Source: a virus
Strand: one strand, 5' to 3'
Virus record (IMG/VR): IMGVR_UViG_3300020197_000075
Location: 1-35,680 of that record
Length of the DNA stretch: 35,680 nucleotides
Positions 7,546-15,963 of the stretch are shown one piece after another. Numbering within the stretch: the stretch's first letter is position 1; each line of letters begins with the position of its first letter. The notes below the pieces were generated by a model. It was not told where the DNA came from. It ran no database searches and saw only the letters and a program-made list of their open reading frames with translations. The position numbers and the translations under genes were made by a program.

Positions 7546-8508
7546 ATGGCATCGCCCAACCTTTCCGAACTCGTCTCCACCACGCTCCGGCTCTATCTGC
7601 AGGGCGGAACGCTTGCCGACAACGTGAGCCAGGGCAATATCTTTTTGTTCATGATGCGTCGGCGGGGCAACCTGCTGCGCGAAGACGGCGGCACCGACAT
7701 CGTCCTGCCGCTCGAATACGCCGAGGGCGTGTTCCAGCGGTACTCCGGCGGCCAGGTGCTCGACGTCTCCGGCGCCGACGTCCTTACCTCGGCGACCGCG
7801 AACTGGATGCAGGCGGCGGCTCTCGCCACCTTCTCCGGCCGTGAGCGCCGCATCAACGCCTCGGGCAAGACGCGCGTGGTCAACTTCGTGACCGCAAAGG
7901 TCAAGAACGCGATCAAGACGCTCGAGAACAACATCGGCGACGATCTTTATTCCGATGGCTCGGCGTCGAACCAGATCGGCGGGCTGCAGCATCTCGTGCC
8001 CGACGATCCGACCGCGTCCTCGACCGTGCTCGGCATCAACCAGAGCACCAACACCTGGTGGCGCTCGAAAATCGTGGATCTCTCGACCGAGAGCATCACG
8101 ATCTCCAAGTCGACCATCCGCCAGGCGATGATCCTGCTCTATCTGCGCACGTCGCGCGGCAACGATCATCCCGACCTGGTGCTCGCCGGCGACACCTACG
8201 GCGGGTACTACGAGGAGAGCCTGCAGGACCTGCAACGCTTCTCGGACACCAAGATGGCCGAGGCGGGCTTCGAGACGCTCAAGTTCAAGGGCGCCTCGGT
8301 GTTTTTCGACAGCCGCAGCACTCTCAGCGCGACGCGCATGTATTTCCTGAACACGGAATACATGAAGTTCGTGACGCACAAGGACGCGGACTTCGAGGTC
8401 GGCGACACCCTGAAGCCCTCGAACCAGGACGCCGAGACGGTGCCGATTTGGTTCATGGGCAACCTGGTGTGCACCAACCGCTCCCTCCAGGGGGTGATGA
8501 TCGCCTAG
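7546..8508 (+). CDS. Major capsid protein
   Basis: A 320-aa protein and the icosahedral shell subunit. The N-terminal pattern NLSELVSTTLRLYLQGGTLADNV (residues 4-26), then a short MRRRG basic turn, GGTDIVLPLEYAEG and the YSGGQVLDVSGADVLTSA block match a widespread HK97-fold coat family of podoviruses, in which these elements form the N-arm, E-loop and spine. GLQHLVPDDP (residues ~147-156) is another recurrent block. The ATG at 7546 has AGGAG at 7535-7539. Its place directly after the scaffold and before a decoration-like gene fits. The length is typical. A hairpin follows in the gap to the next gene. Confidence 0.93.
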   Translation: MASPNLSELVSTTLRLYLQGGTLADNVSQGNIFLFMMRRRGNLLREDGGTDIVLPLEYAEGVFQRYSGGQVLDVSGADVLTSATANWMQAAALATFSGRERRINASGKTRVVNFVTAKVKNAIKTLENNIGDDLYSDGSASNQIGGLQHLVPDDPTASSTVLGINQSTNTWWRSKIVDLSTESITISKSTIRQAMILLYLRTSRGNDHPDLVLAGDTYGGYYEESLQDLQRFSDTKMAEAGFETLKFKGASVFFDSRSTLSATRMYFLNTEYMKFVTHKDADFEVGDTLKPSNQDAETVPIWFMGNLVCTNRSLQGVMIA

Positions 8509-8556
8509 GCGAGAGCCGACGGCGAGACACGCACTCTACCATCCATCTGACGCGAA

Positions 8557-8586
8557 CGGGCCGCACCGAGGCGATCGGGCGGCCCG
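8557..8586 (+). other. Intergenic hairpin after the capsid gene
   Basis: CGGGCCGC (8557-8564) pairs perfectly with GCGGCCCG (8579-8586) around a 14-nt loop. No T-run follows, so it is not a classical terminator. It may protect the 3' end of the capsid mRNA or weaken readthrough into the next gene. The rest of the 99-nt gap holds the Shine-Dalgarno of the next gene (AGGAG near 8596-8600). Confidence 0.4.
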
Positions 8587-8607
8587 CTCGATTCCAGGAG
8601 AATTGCA

Positions 8608-9090
8608 ATGCCCAAGATCTACACTCCGCACAATGTGCGGCTCTCCGACACGCACACCGACGCCCAGTACGAGGTCGGCACGCGCGCACGCGGAGCCGAC
8701 GGCAGCGAGTTCCTATACGTCAAGGCCGGCTCGGCGATCACCCAATACTATTGGGTGGCGATCGACAGCACCTTCGCGGCTGCCGCTCATCTGACCAAGT
8801 CGAACGCCCGGCAGGCGAACGCGATCGGCGTCGCGAACAGCGCCGCGATCGCTGCCTCGTCCCATGGCTGGGTCCAGGTGCTCGGCCTGACGACGGCAGC
8901 ATTGGCGGCTCTGTCGGCCGACAACGCCGCGCTCTATACCTCGGCGGTCGATGGCGTGCTCGACGACGCGGCGTCCGGCTCCGGCACGACCTTCGAGAAG
9001 ATCGAGGGTGCGATCGGCGACGCATCGCAGCCCAACAATCAGACCAGCGGCGCGGTCATGCTGACCGACTACCCGCACGCGGTGCCGTAA
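8608..9090 (+). CDS. Head decoration-like protein
   Basis: A 160-aa protein directly downstream of the major capsid gene. It is Ala/Ser/Thr/Gly-rich and beta-prone, and has the sequence layout of small capsid-associated proteins: an N-terminal strand (MPKIYTPHNVRLSDT), a middle ANAIGVANSAAIAASSHGWVQVLG block and a late Ala/Asp segment. The GWVQVxG piece following an Ala-rich helix recurs in phage decoration proteins of this genomic position. The ATG has a good AGGAG about 8 nt upstream. It would bind the outer capsid surface and stabilise the shell; position and composition are the main support. Confidence 0.65.
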   Translation: MPKIYTPHNVRLSDTHTDAQYEVGTRARGADGSEFLYVKAGSAITQYYWVAIDSTFAAAAHLTKSNARQANAIGVANSAAIAASSHGWVQVLGLTTAALAALSADNAALYTSAVDGVLDDAASGSGTTFEKIEGAIGDASQPNNQTSGAVMLTDYPHAVP

Positions 9091-9100
9091 GCCGCGGGTC

Positions 9101-10054
9101 ATGACGACGACGATGGCCGGCGCGCTCGAGCGATCGGGAGCGCCGGCACTCGTTCCACCTTGTGGAACCCGCTCGGTCGAGCCGGGCGGGCGCCTCAATG
9201 TGACCGACGACGCCGTGCGCCAGCATATGGAGCACGCGATTGCGCGCGGTCTGCCCAACGTGTCCGTCGGGCACGATCGGGGCGCGGCCGTGGTGTGCGC
9301 TCTGGGGCCATCGCTTTCCGATCATATCGAGCTGGTCCGCGCGATGAAGGGGATGGAGATTCCCGTTCTTGCCTGCAAGGACGCGGTAAATGTGCTGGCC
9401 AGGCATGACGTGATCGCGGACTACGCGGTCTTCGTCGACGGCCAGTCTCATCAGCTCGCCTATCTCGACAATCCTCCAGCGGGGACCGAATACCTGCTCG
9501 GATCGATGTGCCACCCCGCGATGTTCGACCGGCTCATCGAACTGAAGCGCGACGTCAGGCTCTGGCATTCCTGGCCGGACAGCGCCGATCTGTTCGACCT
9601 GGTCCCCAAGGGGCAGGACCATCTCGTGGTGGCTGGCGGCACGACCACGGGGCTGAGAACCATCCGCCTTGCCTACGCGATGGGCCTCGATCCGCTCTAT
9701 CTCGTGGGCTTCGATGGCTGCATCCGCGAGGATGGGACGCATCACGCGAATGTCCCGCAGCAGTTTGATGCCCGCATCTTCGACGTCTGGTGTGCGGGGC
9801 GGACCTTCAAGGTTAACCACGCGCTGGCCAACCAGCAGATACGCTTCGTCGAAACCCTGGAGCGCTGGCGCGAGCATACCGCCCGGCTGATCTTCGTCGG
9901 CGACGGGCTGCTGGCCCACACCTATCAACAGGTCATGGCGCATCCCAAGGGGTGGGCCTTGTCGCACCGGCGATCGGGCTTCGACCTGTTCGCGGATAGT
10001 GGCGATTTCGACCTTTCTTTCTCGGATGACATCTCAAACCAGGAGTTTTCATGA
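9101..10054 (+). CDS. MptE/DUF115-like Rossmann protein (first copy)
   Basis: A 317-aa protein with the landmarks of the MptE-like (DUF115, PF01973) superfamily. These are a glycine-rich nucleotide loop VCALGPSLSDH (about residues 66-76), a following VLACKDAVNVLARHDV helix, the acidic strand end ADYAVFVDG, and a late GGTTTGLRTIRLAYAMGLDPLYLVGFDG block. The family includes archaeal MptE and, as one domain of bacterial MAF proteins, enzymes that attach nonulosonic acids to flagellin. Here it lies among head genes, 10 nt after the decoration gene, and overlaps the next gene by 4 nt (ATGA). The substrate is unknown; sugar-nucleotide use is inferred from the family. A distant paralogue lies at 23243-24100. 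The first ATG was chosen; residues 1-55 lack recognisable motifs and the true start may be later. Confidence 0.68.
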   Translation: MTTTMAGALERSGAPALVPPCGTRSVEPGGRLNVTDDAVRQHMEHAIARGLPNVSVGHDRGAAVVCALGPSLSDHIELVRAMKGMEIPVLACKDAVNVLARHDVIADYAVFVDGQSHQLAYLDNPPAGTEYLLGSMCHPAMFDRLIELKRDVRLWHSWPDSADLFDLVPKGQDHLVVAGGTTTGLRTIRLAYAMGLDPLYLVGFDGCIREDGTHHANVPQQFDARIFDVWCAGRTFKVNHALANQQIRFVETLERWREHTARLIFVGDGLLAHTYQQVMAHPKGWALSHRRSGFDLFADSGDFDLSFSDDISNQEFS

Positions 10055-10932
10055 TCGAGGCCCAGAAGTTCGCGACCGACGCCTACCCGACCTTCAAGTG
10101 GGAGCGCCGGCCGAACCCCAGCAAGCGCGACGCGGCCGGCAATCCTATCGAGGAGATGGTGCCCTACATCACGATCAAGAAGCCGGGCGATCAGCACTAC
10201 AAGATGGTCCGCCGGGCAGTGGCCGGCAAGTGGGCGCCCTCTGACGCCAAGATCCGCGACGACGAAATCTGGCCTGCGGAGTGGGCGAAGTTCATCGAGA
10301 CCGGCGAGAACGTCAGGACCGGGACGCTCTTGGAGAATTGGGGCGCGCTCTCGGTCGAGCAGGTCGAGGAGCTGAACCGTTCGAACCTTTTCACCATCGA
10401 GCAACTGGCCGGCCTGCCCGATCACGTCGCGCACAAGCTCGGTGTCGAGGGTATGAAGAACAAGATCCGCGCCAAGGCGTGGCTCGACGCCCAGACCAAC
10501 CCCGGCGGAGCATCCAAGGTGATGTCCGACCAGGCGGCGCAGATCGCCTCCCTGCAGATGCAGGTGAAGAAACTCTCCGAGGACGCGACCGATCTCAGGA
10601 TCAGCTTCGACGATCGCCAGAAGAGCCACGACGCGGCGATCCTTCTGGCCGAGCAACTGGCCGCGGCCAACAAGGCGCTGGGCAAGACGGCCAAGGAAGA
10701 CATCGACCCGGCGCATGTCCTGATCCGCGTCAATGCCGGCAAGTCGGCGATCGACGGCGCGAAGCTCAACGCGGCGATCCGCGACGAAGGCGGGGACGCA
10801 GGCGACAAGGACGATATCGGCACCGGCGCCGCGCCTGAAGCGAAGAGAGTCGATCCCGAATTCGCCGAGGAGGCGAAGGATGCCATCCCCGCCCCCGCCC
10901 GCCGGCTGAGCGGCAGGAAGAAGGCGGCCTAG
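10051..10932 (+). CDS. Phage structural-cluster protein with HhH-like motif and coiled coil
   Basis: A 293-aa protein. Residues 95-135 (LENWGALSVEQVEELN followed by FTIEQLAGLPDHVAHKLG) have the look of a helix-hairpin-helix element, and this WxxLSxEQVEELxxxxxxTIEQLA pattern recurs in proteins found between capsid and adaptor genes in alphaproteobacterial phages. Residues ~158-212 are a predicted coiled coil (QAAQIASLQMQVKKLSEDA), and the last 60 residues are charged and disordered. Translation is coupled to the previous gene by ATGA. The function is not known; a minor capsid or assembly factor is likely from position. Confidence 0.7.
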   Translation: MIEAQKFATDAYPTFKWERRPNPSKRDAAGNPIEEMVPYITIKKPGDQHYKMVRRAVAGKWAPSDAKIRDDEIWPAEWAKFIETGENVRTGTLLENWGALSVEQVEELNRSNLFTIEQLAGLPDHVAHKLGVEGMKNKIRAKAWLDAQTNPGGASKVMSDQAAQIASLQMQVKKLSEDATDLRISFDDRQKSHDAAILLAEQLAAANKALGKTAKEDIDPAHVLIRVNAGKSAIDGAKLNAAIRDEGGDAGDKDDIGTGAAPEAKRVDPEFAEEAKDAIPAPARRLSGRKKAA

Positions 10933-10963
10933 CGCATTCGTCTCGTGGGGGTGGAGGGCTGGA

Positions 10964-11812
10964 ATGACGCTGCTGACCATCGCGCAGTCGATCCTCGGCG
11001 AGCTCGACCTCGGCAGCCCGACCGCCGTCTACACGTCGACCGACAAGACCATCAAGCAGTTGCTCCGGCACATCAACCGGGCGGGGCAACTGATCGCCAA
11101 GGTGACGGCGTGGGAAGCGCTCAATCGCGAGCATACCTTCTCGACCGCGGCCAGCACGGACAGCTACGACCTGCCATCGGATTTCGACCGGCTGCTCCCG
11201 GCGACCGAGTACAACCGCGGCGACATCCTGCCCTTGATGGGGCCGTTGAGCCCGTCGGGCTGGCAATACGAGAAATCCGGTTCTGCCTCTCTGCTCACGG
11301 GCAAGGGATTCCGCGTCAAGGGCGGGCGGTTCTTCGTGACGCCAACGCCGACGGCGGTTCAGACCTTCGCCTTCGAGTACATCACCAACAGGTGGTGCAT
11401 CTCCAAGCAATGGGTGACGGGGACCGCCTACTCTGCGAATGAATCGGTGTCGAACCGCTTCATCCGCTACACCGCCTCAGCAGCGGGAACCTCGGGCGCA
11501 ACGGCGCCGACCCACACCTCCGGTTCTGCATCCGATGGCAGCGTGACCTGGACCTTCCAGGATGCCGGCTATCAGTCCTTCGCGGCGGATACCGATCTCG
11601 TCAAGCTGCCGGAGTTCCTGGTCGAGCTCGAGGCGAAGTGGCGTTTCCTGCGGAGCAAGGGCATGTCCTACGACGAGGAGCAAGCCGAGGCGCAACGCGA
11701 GATCGCAAAGTATGCCGGCAGGGAGGCGGGCCGCGACATCATCATCATGGGCGGCAACGAGGATGTCGGCGTGCCCTTCGCAGTGACCAAACACGGCAAC
11801 TGGAATCTGTAG
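10964..11812 (+). CDS. Head-tail adaptor protein (SU10-adaptor type)
   Basis: A 282-aa protein. The N-terminal pattern LLTIAQSILGELDL...TVxxSTDKTIKQLLRHINRAGQLIAK...WEALNREHTF...DSYDLPSDFDRLLPATEYNR is characteristic of the adaptor that docks under the portal in SU10-like podoviruses, and GPLSPSGWQYEKS continues it. After residue ~145 there is a beta-rich insert (RFIRYTASAAGTSGATAPTH...DGSVTWTF) of a kind found in many phage structural proteins, followed by a helical C-terminus (LVELEAKWRFLRSKGMSYDEEQAEA). The ATG at 10964 comes after a GGGGGTGGAGGG ribosome site. It forms the junction between portal and nozzle. Its presence is a main reason to call the particle short-tailed. Confidence 0.8.
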   Translation: MTLLTIAQSILGELDLGSPTAVYTSTDKTIKQLLRHINRAGQLIAKVTAWEALNREHTFSTAASTDSYDLPSDFDRLLPATEYNRGDILPLMGPLSPSGWQYEKSGSASLLTGKGFRVKGGRFFVTPTPTAVQTFAFEYITNRWCISKQWVTGTAYSANESVSNRFIRYTASAAGTSGATAPTHTSGSASDGSVTWTFQDAGYQSFAADTDLVKLPEFLVELEAKWRFLRSKGMSYDEEQAEAQREIAKYAGREAGRDIIIMGGNEDVGVPFAVTKHGNWNL

Positions 11813-11814
11813 CC

Positions 11815-13437
11815 ATGTCGATGGCGCTGCGACGCCCGGCCCGGAGACCGACGGCGCGGATCAAGACCTATCCAGCTCCGGTCAAGGGCTGGAACGCCAG
11901 GGATCAGGTCGACCAGATCGACGACCTCGAGGCATCGAGGCTGGAGAACTTCTTTCCGCACCCGAGCAAGGTGTCGCTTCGCAAAGGTTCCGCCGTCCAC
12001 AGCCGTGCATTGCCGACTCCGGTCGAGACGATCATGGAGTTCATGAGCCAGGCCACCCGCAAGATGGTGGTCGCCGGGGCGGGGACGACCGTCAGCATCT
12101 CCGATGCCGGAGTTGGGACCACGCTCGGCACCGGGTTCACCGAGGACCGCTGGTCCTGGCTGATGTTCAAGGAGTATCTGCTCTGCTTCAACGGAGCGGA
12201 CACGCCGCAGAAGTACGACGGCACCACTTGGGCGGCCAACAGCTTCTCGGGAACGGGGTTGACCGCTTCCAACCTCGTGGCGGCGACGGCACATAGGACA
12301 AGGCTCTTTGCCTGGGAAGCGGCCAAGCCGTGGTTCTGGTACGGCGGGACCGAAACGATCTCCGGCACGCTGACCAAGTTCGATTTGGCCCAGCAAGGCA
12401 TCAAGGGCGGCAACCTGGTTGCGATTGCGTCATGGACCAGAGACGGCGGGTCTGGGACAGACGATCTCGCCGTGTTCTTCATGAGCCAGGGCGAGGCGAT
12501 CGTCTATGAGGGCTCGAACCCTGGCGACGCATCCAACTGGAGCAAGATCGGCGTCTTCCCGGTCGCGGCGCCGATTTCCCGCCACGCCATCGTCAAGCTG
12601 GCCGGCGATGTGGTCTACGTCTCGAAGGACGGCATCCTGTCGCTCGAGACGGTTCTGCCCTTGGGCGGGACGAAACGCTACGCCGCGCTGACCGACAGGA
12701 TCTCCGGTGCCTTCCACGAGGCGGTGGAGAGCTATGAGGACAACGCGGGCTGGCAACTGATTCACTATCCGCGCGGGCCGATGCTGGTGTGCAACGTGCC
12801 GGTCACGATGGCGGACACATCACAGCCCGACACCTATCAACTGGTGATGAACACCGACACCGGGGCGTGGGTCAAGTTCACCGGTCTCGATCTGAGATGC
12901 CTCGGGATCTACAACGACCTGCTCTATGCCGGCGGGCTGACCGAGGGCGCGATCTGGAATCAGGGTATTTGGGACGTCGCGTCCTGGGCCTCCGGCCTAT
13001 TGATCCTGCTCGACAGCGGGGCTTCGGATGTCGCGCTCGATTCTAATGGCAACGTGACGACGGCGGATATCGTCGGCCGGTTGACATCCAAGCATTTCGG
13101 CATGGGCGCCGACACGCTGAACAAGCGCTTCACCATGGTCCGTCCCGTGATCGAGGCGGGCGGGGCTCTCGAATACGAACTGGCGCTGTCCTGCGACTAC
13201 GATCCGAGAGAACCTTCTTGGAGCTCGCCGACGCAGGTCGAGGTGGCCGGTGGAGTATGGGATTCGGGTATCTGGGACGTCGCCGAGTGGGGTGCCGATA
13301 CGGTCGTCCATTCGGTTTGGGCCTCGGCCGGGGGGCTTGGCTACACGGCCGCGCTCGAGCTGAGGGTCGCGACGTCGAGTCAGTCGGTGGCCTTGCGTTC
13401 GTTCGGGTTCATGTTCGAGCCCGGCGGGGTGCTGTGA
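11815..13437 (+). CDS. Tail nozzle / stabilisation-type protein
   Basis: A 540-aa protein. The frame is open further upstream, but the ATG at 11815, 2 nt after the adaptor stop, is the natural start, since the earlier candidates lie deep in the adaptor gene. The N-terminal YPAPVKGWNARDQVDQIDDLEASRLENFFP and the VSLRKGSAVHS block are typical of the beta-propeller-like nozzle or tail-stabilisation proteins that follow the adaptor in podoviruses. The rest is beta-rich with many Trp/Gly repeats, including two GIWDVA(S/E)W motifs, around residues 387 and 487, that suggest internal duplication. It would close the tail channel and carry the fibres. The following gene begins 1 nt after the stop. Confidence 0.78.
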   Translation: MSMALRRPARRPTARIKTYPAPVKGWNARDQVDQIDDLEASRLENFFPHPSKVSLRKGSAVHSRALPTPVETIMEFMSQATRKMVVAGAGTTVSISDAGVGTTLGTGFTEDRWSWLMFKEYLLCFNGADTPQKYDGTTWAANSFSGTGLTASNLVAATAHRTRLFAWEAAKPWFWYGGTETISGTLTKFDLAQQGIKGGNLVAIASWTRDGGSGTDDLAVFFMSQGEAIVYEGSNPGDASNWSKIGVFPVAAPISRHAIVKLAGDVVYVSKDGILSLETVLPLGGTKRYAALTDRISGAFHEAVESYEDNAGWQLIHYPRGPMLVCNVPVTMADTSQPDTYQLVMNTDTGAWVKFTGLDLRCLGIYNDLLYAGGLTEGAIWNQGIWDVASWASGLLILLDSGASDVALDSNGNVTTADIVGRLTSKHFGMGADTLNKRFTMVRPVIEAGGALEYELALSCDYDPREPSWSSPTQVEVAGGVWDSGIWDVAEWGADTVVHSVWASAGGLGYTAALELRVATSSQSVALRSFGFMFEPGGVL

Positions 13438-13438
13438 G

Positions 13439-15505
13439 ATGGACACGAACTTCGGCCGACAGCTAGGGGCATATCTGAGGCGCATGGGCGCGGCGGTTGG
13501 GGATTCGTGGGATGACACGCAAATCCCAATAAACTCGACGATGGGCATTCTTTCCGGCAAGTCTCCGACGCCGGAGAACGCGAAGCTGGCCGGCGATCTG
13601 GCATATGATTTTCTAGTGCCGCATGGGCCAGCTGATGTTGCGCTCATGGCCGCGCCGCTCTTGCGTGTGCCGGTGAAGGCTGCGCTTGCGGGCTATGGCG
13701 CGCTTGAGGCGATGCAGCCGGTCGAGGCCGAGGCGGGGCCGGTGAACAAGCTCGTCGAGGCTCTGCGCCGCGTGCTGCCGATGGACGTGGCGTCGCGGAT
13801 GGCGCGGGCAAGAAAGATGGGGCTCAACCCGGATGAAACGCTTTACCGCGGGCAGCCGCGCATAGATACGCAAACGGAATTCACGCCGGACTATATCGGC
13901 GGGAAACATCACAGCGTCGGGGCCGCTTGGTTTTCCAATGATCCGCATATCGCGGCCGAGTATGTACCGAGCAGGCAGTATGCGGGATTTGACGAAGGGA
14001 GCGGGATGATCCCCGCATTTGGTCCGAAAAAGCAACTAGATATCACCCTTGAGGGGATGGGGCCGCAGGGGCACAAAGAATTAAAGAAGGTATATCGGAG
14101 CATCGGGAAAGATTGGGGATTCGACAATTTCGATGATTTTGTCAACGTCGTTACCGGCGGCCGGATGTGGGAATACGGGAACAGCCTTCGATTCCAAAAT
14201 GCAGTTTTGAGGGAATTAAGCCACTGGCCGGCAGTCAGGCTGACGGACAACACATTTGGCCGGATGAACGATTCCGTGGTTGTTTTCGACGGCAAGAACA
14301 TCCGGTCGCCGTTTGCCAAGTTTGACCCGGCTCAGAAAGAAAGCAGCGATATCCTTGCGAGCGCCGCGCCGATCGCCGCTGCTGCCGGCGCGCTGGCCGC
14401 GCCGGGCGAGGCCGAGGCGGGGCCGGTTGACAAGCTTGTGGGCGCGCTGCGCCGCATAACGAATCCGCTTCACGGCTGGCACGGCTCGCCGCATGACTTC
14501 CCCGCTGAGCGGCTGGTGCGGATGCCGTCCGGTGAATTGCAGACGATCAAGGGTCGCCCCGACGTGCTGCCGGACGTGCCCGAGGGCGCGACCGTGGTGC
14601 ATGACTTCCCGCTCGGGCGGTTCGACCTGGGCAAGATGGGCTCGGGCGAAGGCGCGCAGGCATACGGGCATGGGGCGTATCTCGGGGAAAGACGAGGGGT
14701 AGCGCAGGATTATCGCGATAAGCTGTCGGATTTGTCGCCCGCGCAGGTCAACCCGGCGCAACTGGAAACGCATCACCCCGAGGATTTGGCCGATCTCATT
14801 AACAAGACGATGGCTGAGTTCCCATCGGCGCGCGTCCAGGAGATTGCCTACGTCGTTGGGGATCGTTACAAGGGTGTTGTTCCCTCGAATCTAGAACAGG
14901 TCATTCGCGAAGCCAAAGAGGTACAAAAGCCTCTGGGCCGTCTCTACGAAGTAAACATCCACGCGCGCCCGGAGGAGTTCCTTGATTGGGATAAGCCGCT
15001 AAGGGTGCAGCCGCGTGCGGCCGAGGCTTATCGTATTGCAACTGGCGCGGCAGAATATGGTTATCCACTTAATGAAAGTGCTCTGAAGCTAACTGGTCAA
15101 GAGGCCCTAACCGCCTTACAGCAAAGGGCTTTAGTTGAAAGATTTAGTGGCGGAATGCCACCCAAGGGCTACCGCGCAGACGCTTCCGCTTCTGAATTGT
15201 TGAATTCTGCCGGCATCCCCGGCATCCGCTACCTCGATCAAGGTTCCCGTGCTGCAGGCGATGGCACGCACAACTATGTCATGTTCGACCCCGCGCGGAC
15301 GGTCGAGATACTGCGCAAGTTCGGCCTGCTGCCTGCCGCCGGCCTGGGTGCTGCCGCGATGCAGCCGGGCGAAGCGCAAGCAGACATTGCGCCGCAAATG
15401 ATCGGACGCGCCCTCAAGGCGATGCCGGCCGATGAGCTTTCGCCGGAGATGATGGAAGAGCTTCGGCGAATTTACGCGGCCGGCACTTTCAGCATGGCGC
15501 CGTGA
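13439..15505 (+). CDS. Large protein with two ADP-ribosyltransferase-like modules
   Basis: A 688-aa protein. Module 2 (about residues 345-640) has WHGSPHDF (W347, H348), a GSGEGAQAYGHGAYL block (Y409, Y414), a middle GRLYEVNI...DWDKPL part and a GIPGIRYLDQGSR...YVMFDP end. These resemble the His-Tyr layout of PARP/diphtheria-toxin-like ART folds and recur in large phage polyvalent proteins. Module 1 (about 130-315) has LYRGQ (Y136-R137), WFSNDPHIAAEYV, and VVVFDGKNIRSPFAKFDP at its end, another ART-associated pattern. Both modules follow a near-identical linker (GPVxKLVxALRR), so an unequal duplication or module insertion is likely. Each linker starts with a short hydrophobic Ala-rich stretch. 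A glutamate of the third ART motif was not identified with certainty. It is encoded among ejection-type proteins, so it may be injected. The stop overlaps the next start (GTGA). Confidence 0.72.
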   Translation: MDTNFGRQLGAYLRRMGAAVGDSWDDTQIPINSTMGILSGKSPTPENAKLAGDLAYDFLVPHGPADVALMAAPLLRVPVKAALAGYGALEAMQPVEAEAGPVNKLVEALRRVLPMDVASRMARARKMGLNPDETLYRGQPRIDTQTEFTPDYIGGKHHSVGAAWFSNDPHIAAEYVPSRQYAGFDEGSGMIPAFGPKKQLDITLEGMGPQGHKELKKVYRSIGKDWGFDNFDDFVNVVTGGRMWEYGNSLRFQNAVLRELSHWPAVRLTDNTFGRMNDSVVVFDGKNIRSPFAKFDPAQKESSDILASAAPIAAAAGALAAPGEAEAGPVDKLVGALRRITNPLHGWHGSPHDFPAERLVRMPSGELQTIKGRPDVLPDVPEGATVVHDFPLGRFDLGKMGSGEGAQAYGHGAYLGERRGVAQDYRDKLSDLSPAQVNPAQLETHHPEDLADLINKTMAEFPSARVQEIAYVVGDRYKGVVPSNLEQVIREAKEVQKPLGRLYEVNIHARPEEFLDWDKPLRVQPRAAEAYRIATGAAEYGYPLNESALKLTGQEALTALQQRALVERFSGGMPPKGYRADASASELLNSAGIPGIRYLDQGSRAAGDGTHNYVMFDPARTVEILRKFGLLPAAGLGAAAMQPGEAQADIAPQMIGRALKAMPADELSPEMMEELRRIYAAGTFSMAP
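13724..14457 (+). repeat. Duplicated linker within the ART-like gene
   Basis: The segments beginning at 13724 and 14408 share GAGGCCGAGGCGGGGCCGGT without mismatch and continue as close matches for about 45 nt (AACAAGCTCGT against GACAAGCTTGT). They encode EAEAGPV(N/D)KLV(E/G)ALRR ahead of modules 1 and 2. A shorter echo (GEAQAD) precedes the C-terminal tail near residue 645. The spacing is 684 nt. Such homology could allow module exchange by recombination. Confidence 0.7.
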
Positions 15506-15963
15506 TCCTGATCCTGGACTCCCATGAGGCCGTTGCCGAGTGGGTAAGGCGGCTATTGCCCGAGACGACGTTGAGACCGTGCACGGCGATCGGCGTGGTC
15601 GACGGGCAGGGCAGGCCGGTGGCGGGCGTGCTCTATCACCGGCTGGACCACGAGGCGATTCCCTCGCCCCATATCGAGATGACGATCGCGTCCACCAATC
15701 CGAGGTGGTGTACCAGGGGCGTTCTGTCAGCCCTGTTCGGCTATCCGTTCAACCAGCTCAAGGCCCGCAGGGTGACGGCGATCATCGCCCGGCGCAACAA
15801 GCGGGCCAGGAAATTCGTCGTTCGCTTGGGCTTTCAGCTCGAAGGCACTTTGAGACGAGGATGGGCGGCGCGATCCGGTGATAAGGCCGTGGTCGACGCG
15901 GCGTGCATCTATGCGATGTTCCCGGACAGGTGCCGGTGGATTGAGAAGGAGAAGGCGGCATGA
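15502..15963 (+). CDS. GNAT-family acetyltransferase
   Basis: A 153-aa protein of the usual length for a GNAT domain. It transfers an acetyl group from acetyl-CoA to an amine on a protein or small molecule. The N-terminal part gives strands (TAIGVVDGQGRPVAGVLYHRL) with a following HIEMTIAS strand, and the C-terminal RVTAIIARRNKRARKFVVRLGFQLEGTLRRGW has the motif A/B layout of GNATs (N-x-R-A-x-K/R-x-x-x-x-x-G-F-x-x-E-G). It starts at GTG 15502, overlapping the ART-gene stop as GTGA, and overlaps the next gene by 4 nt (ATGA). Translation is therefore tied to both neighbours. The substrate is unknown; small GNAT genes are frequent in this position in alphaproteobacterial podophages. Confidence 0.8.
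   Translation: MILILDSHEAVAEWVRRLLPETTLRPCTAIGVVDGQGRPVAGVLYHRLDHEAIPSPHIEMTIASTNPRWCTRGVLSALFGYPFNQLKARRVTAIIARRNKRARKFVVRLGFQLEGTLRRGWAARSGDKAVVDAACIYAMFPDRCRWIEKEKAA

Noticed and set aside
8058-9104. A 348-aa + frame overlapping capsid and decoration genes
   Set aside because: Arg-rich out-of-frame reading; the capsid and decoration frames have family patterns and proper RBSs.
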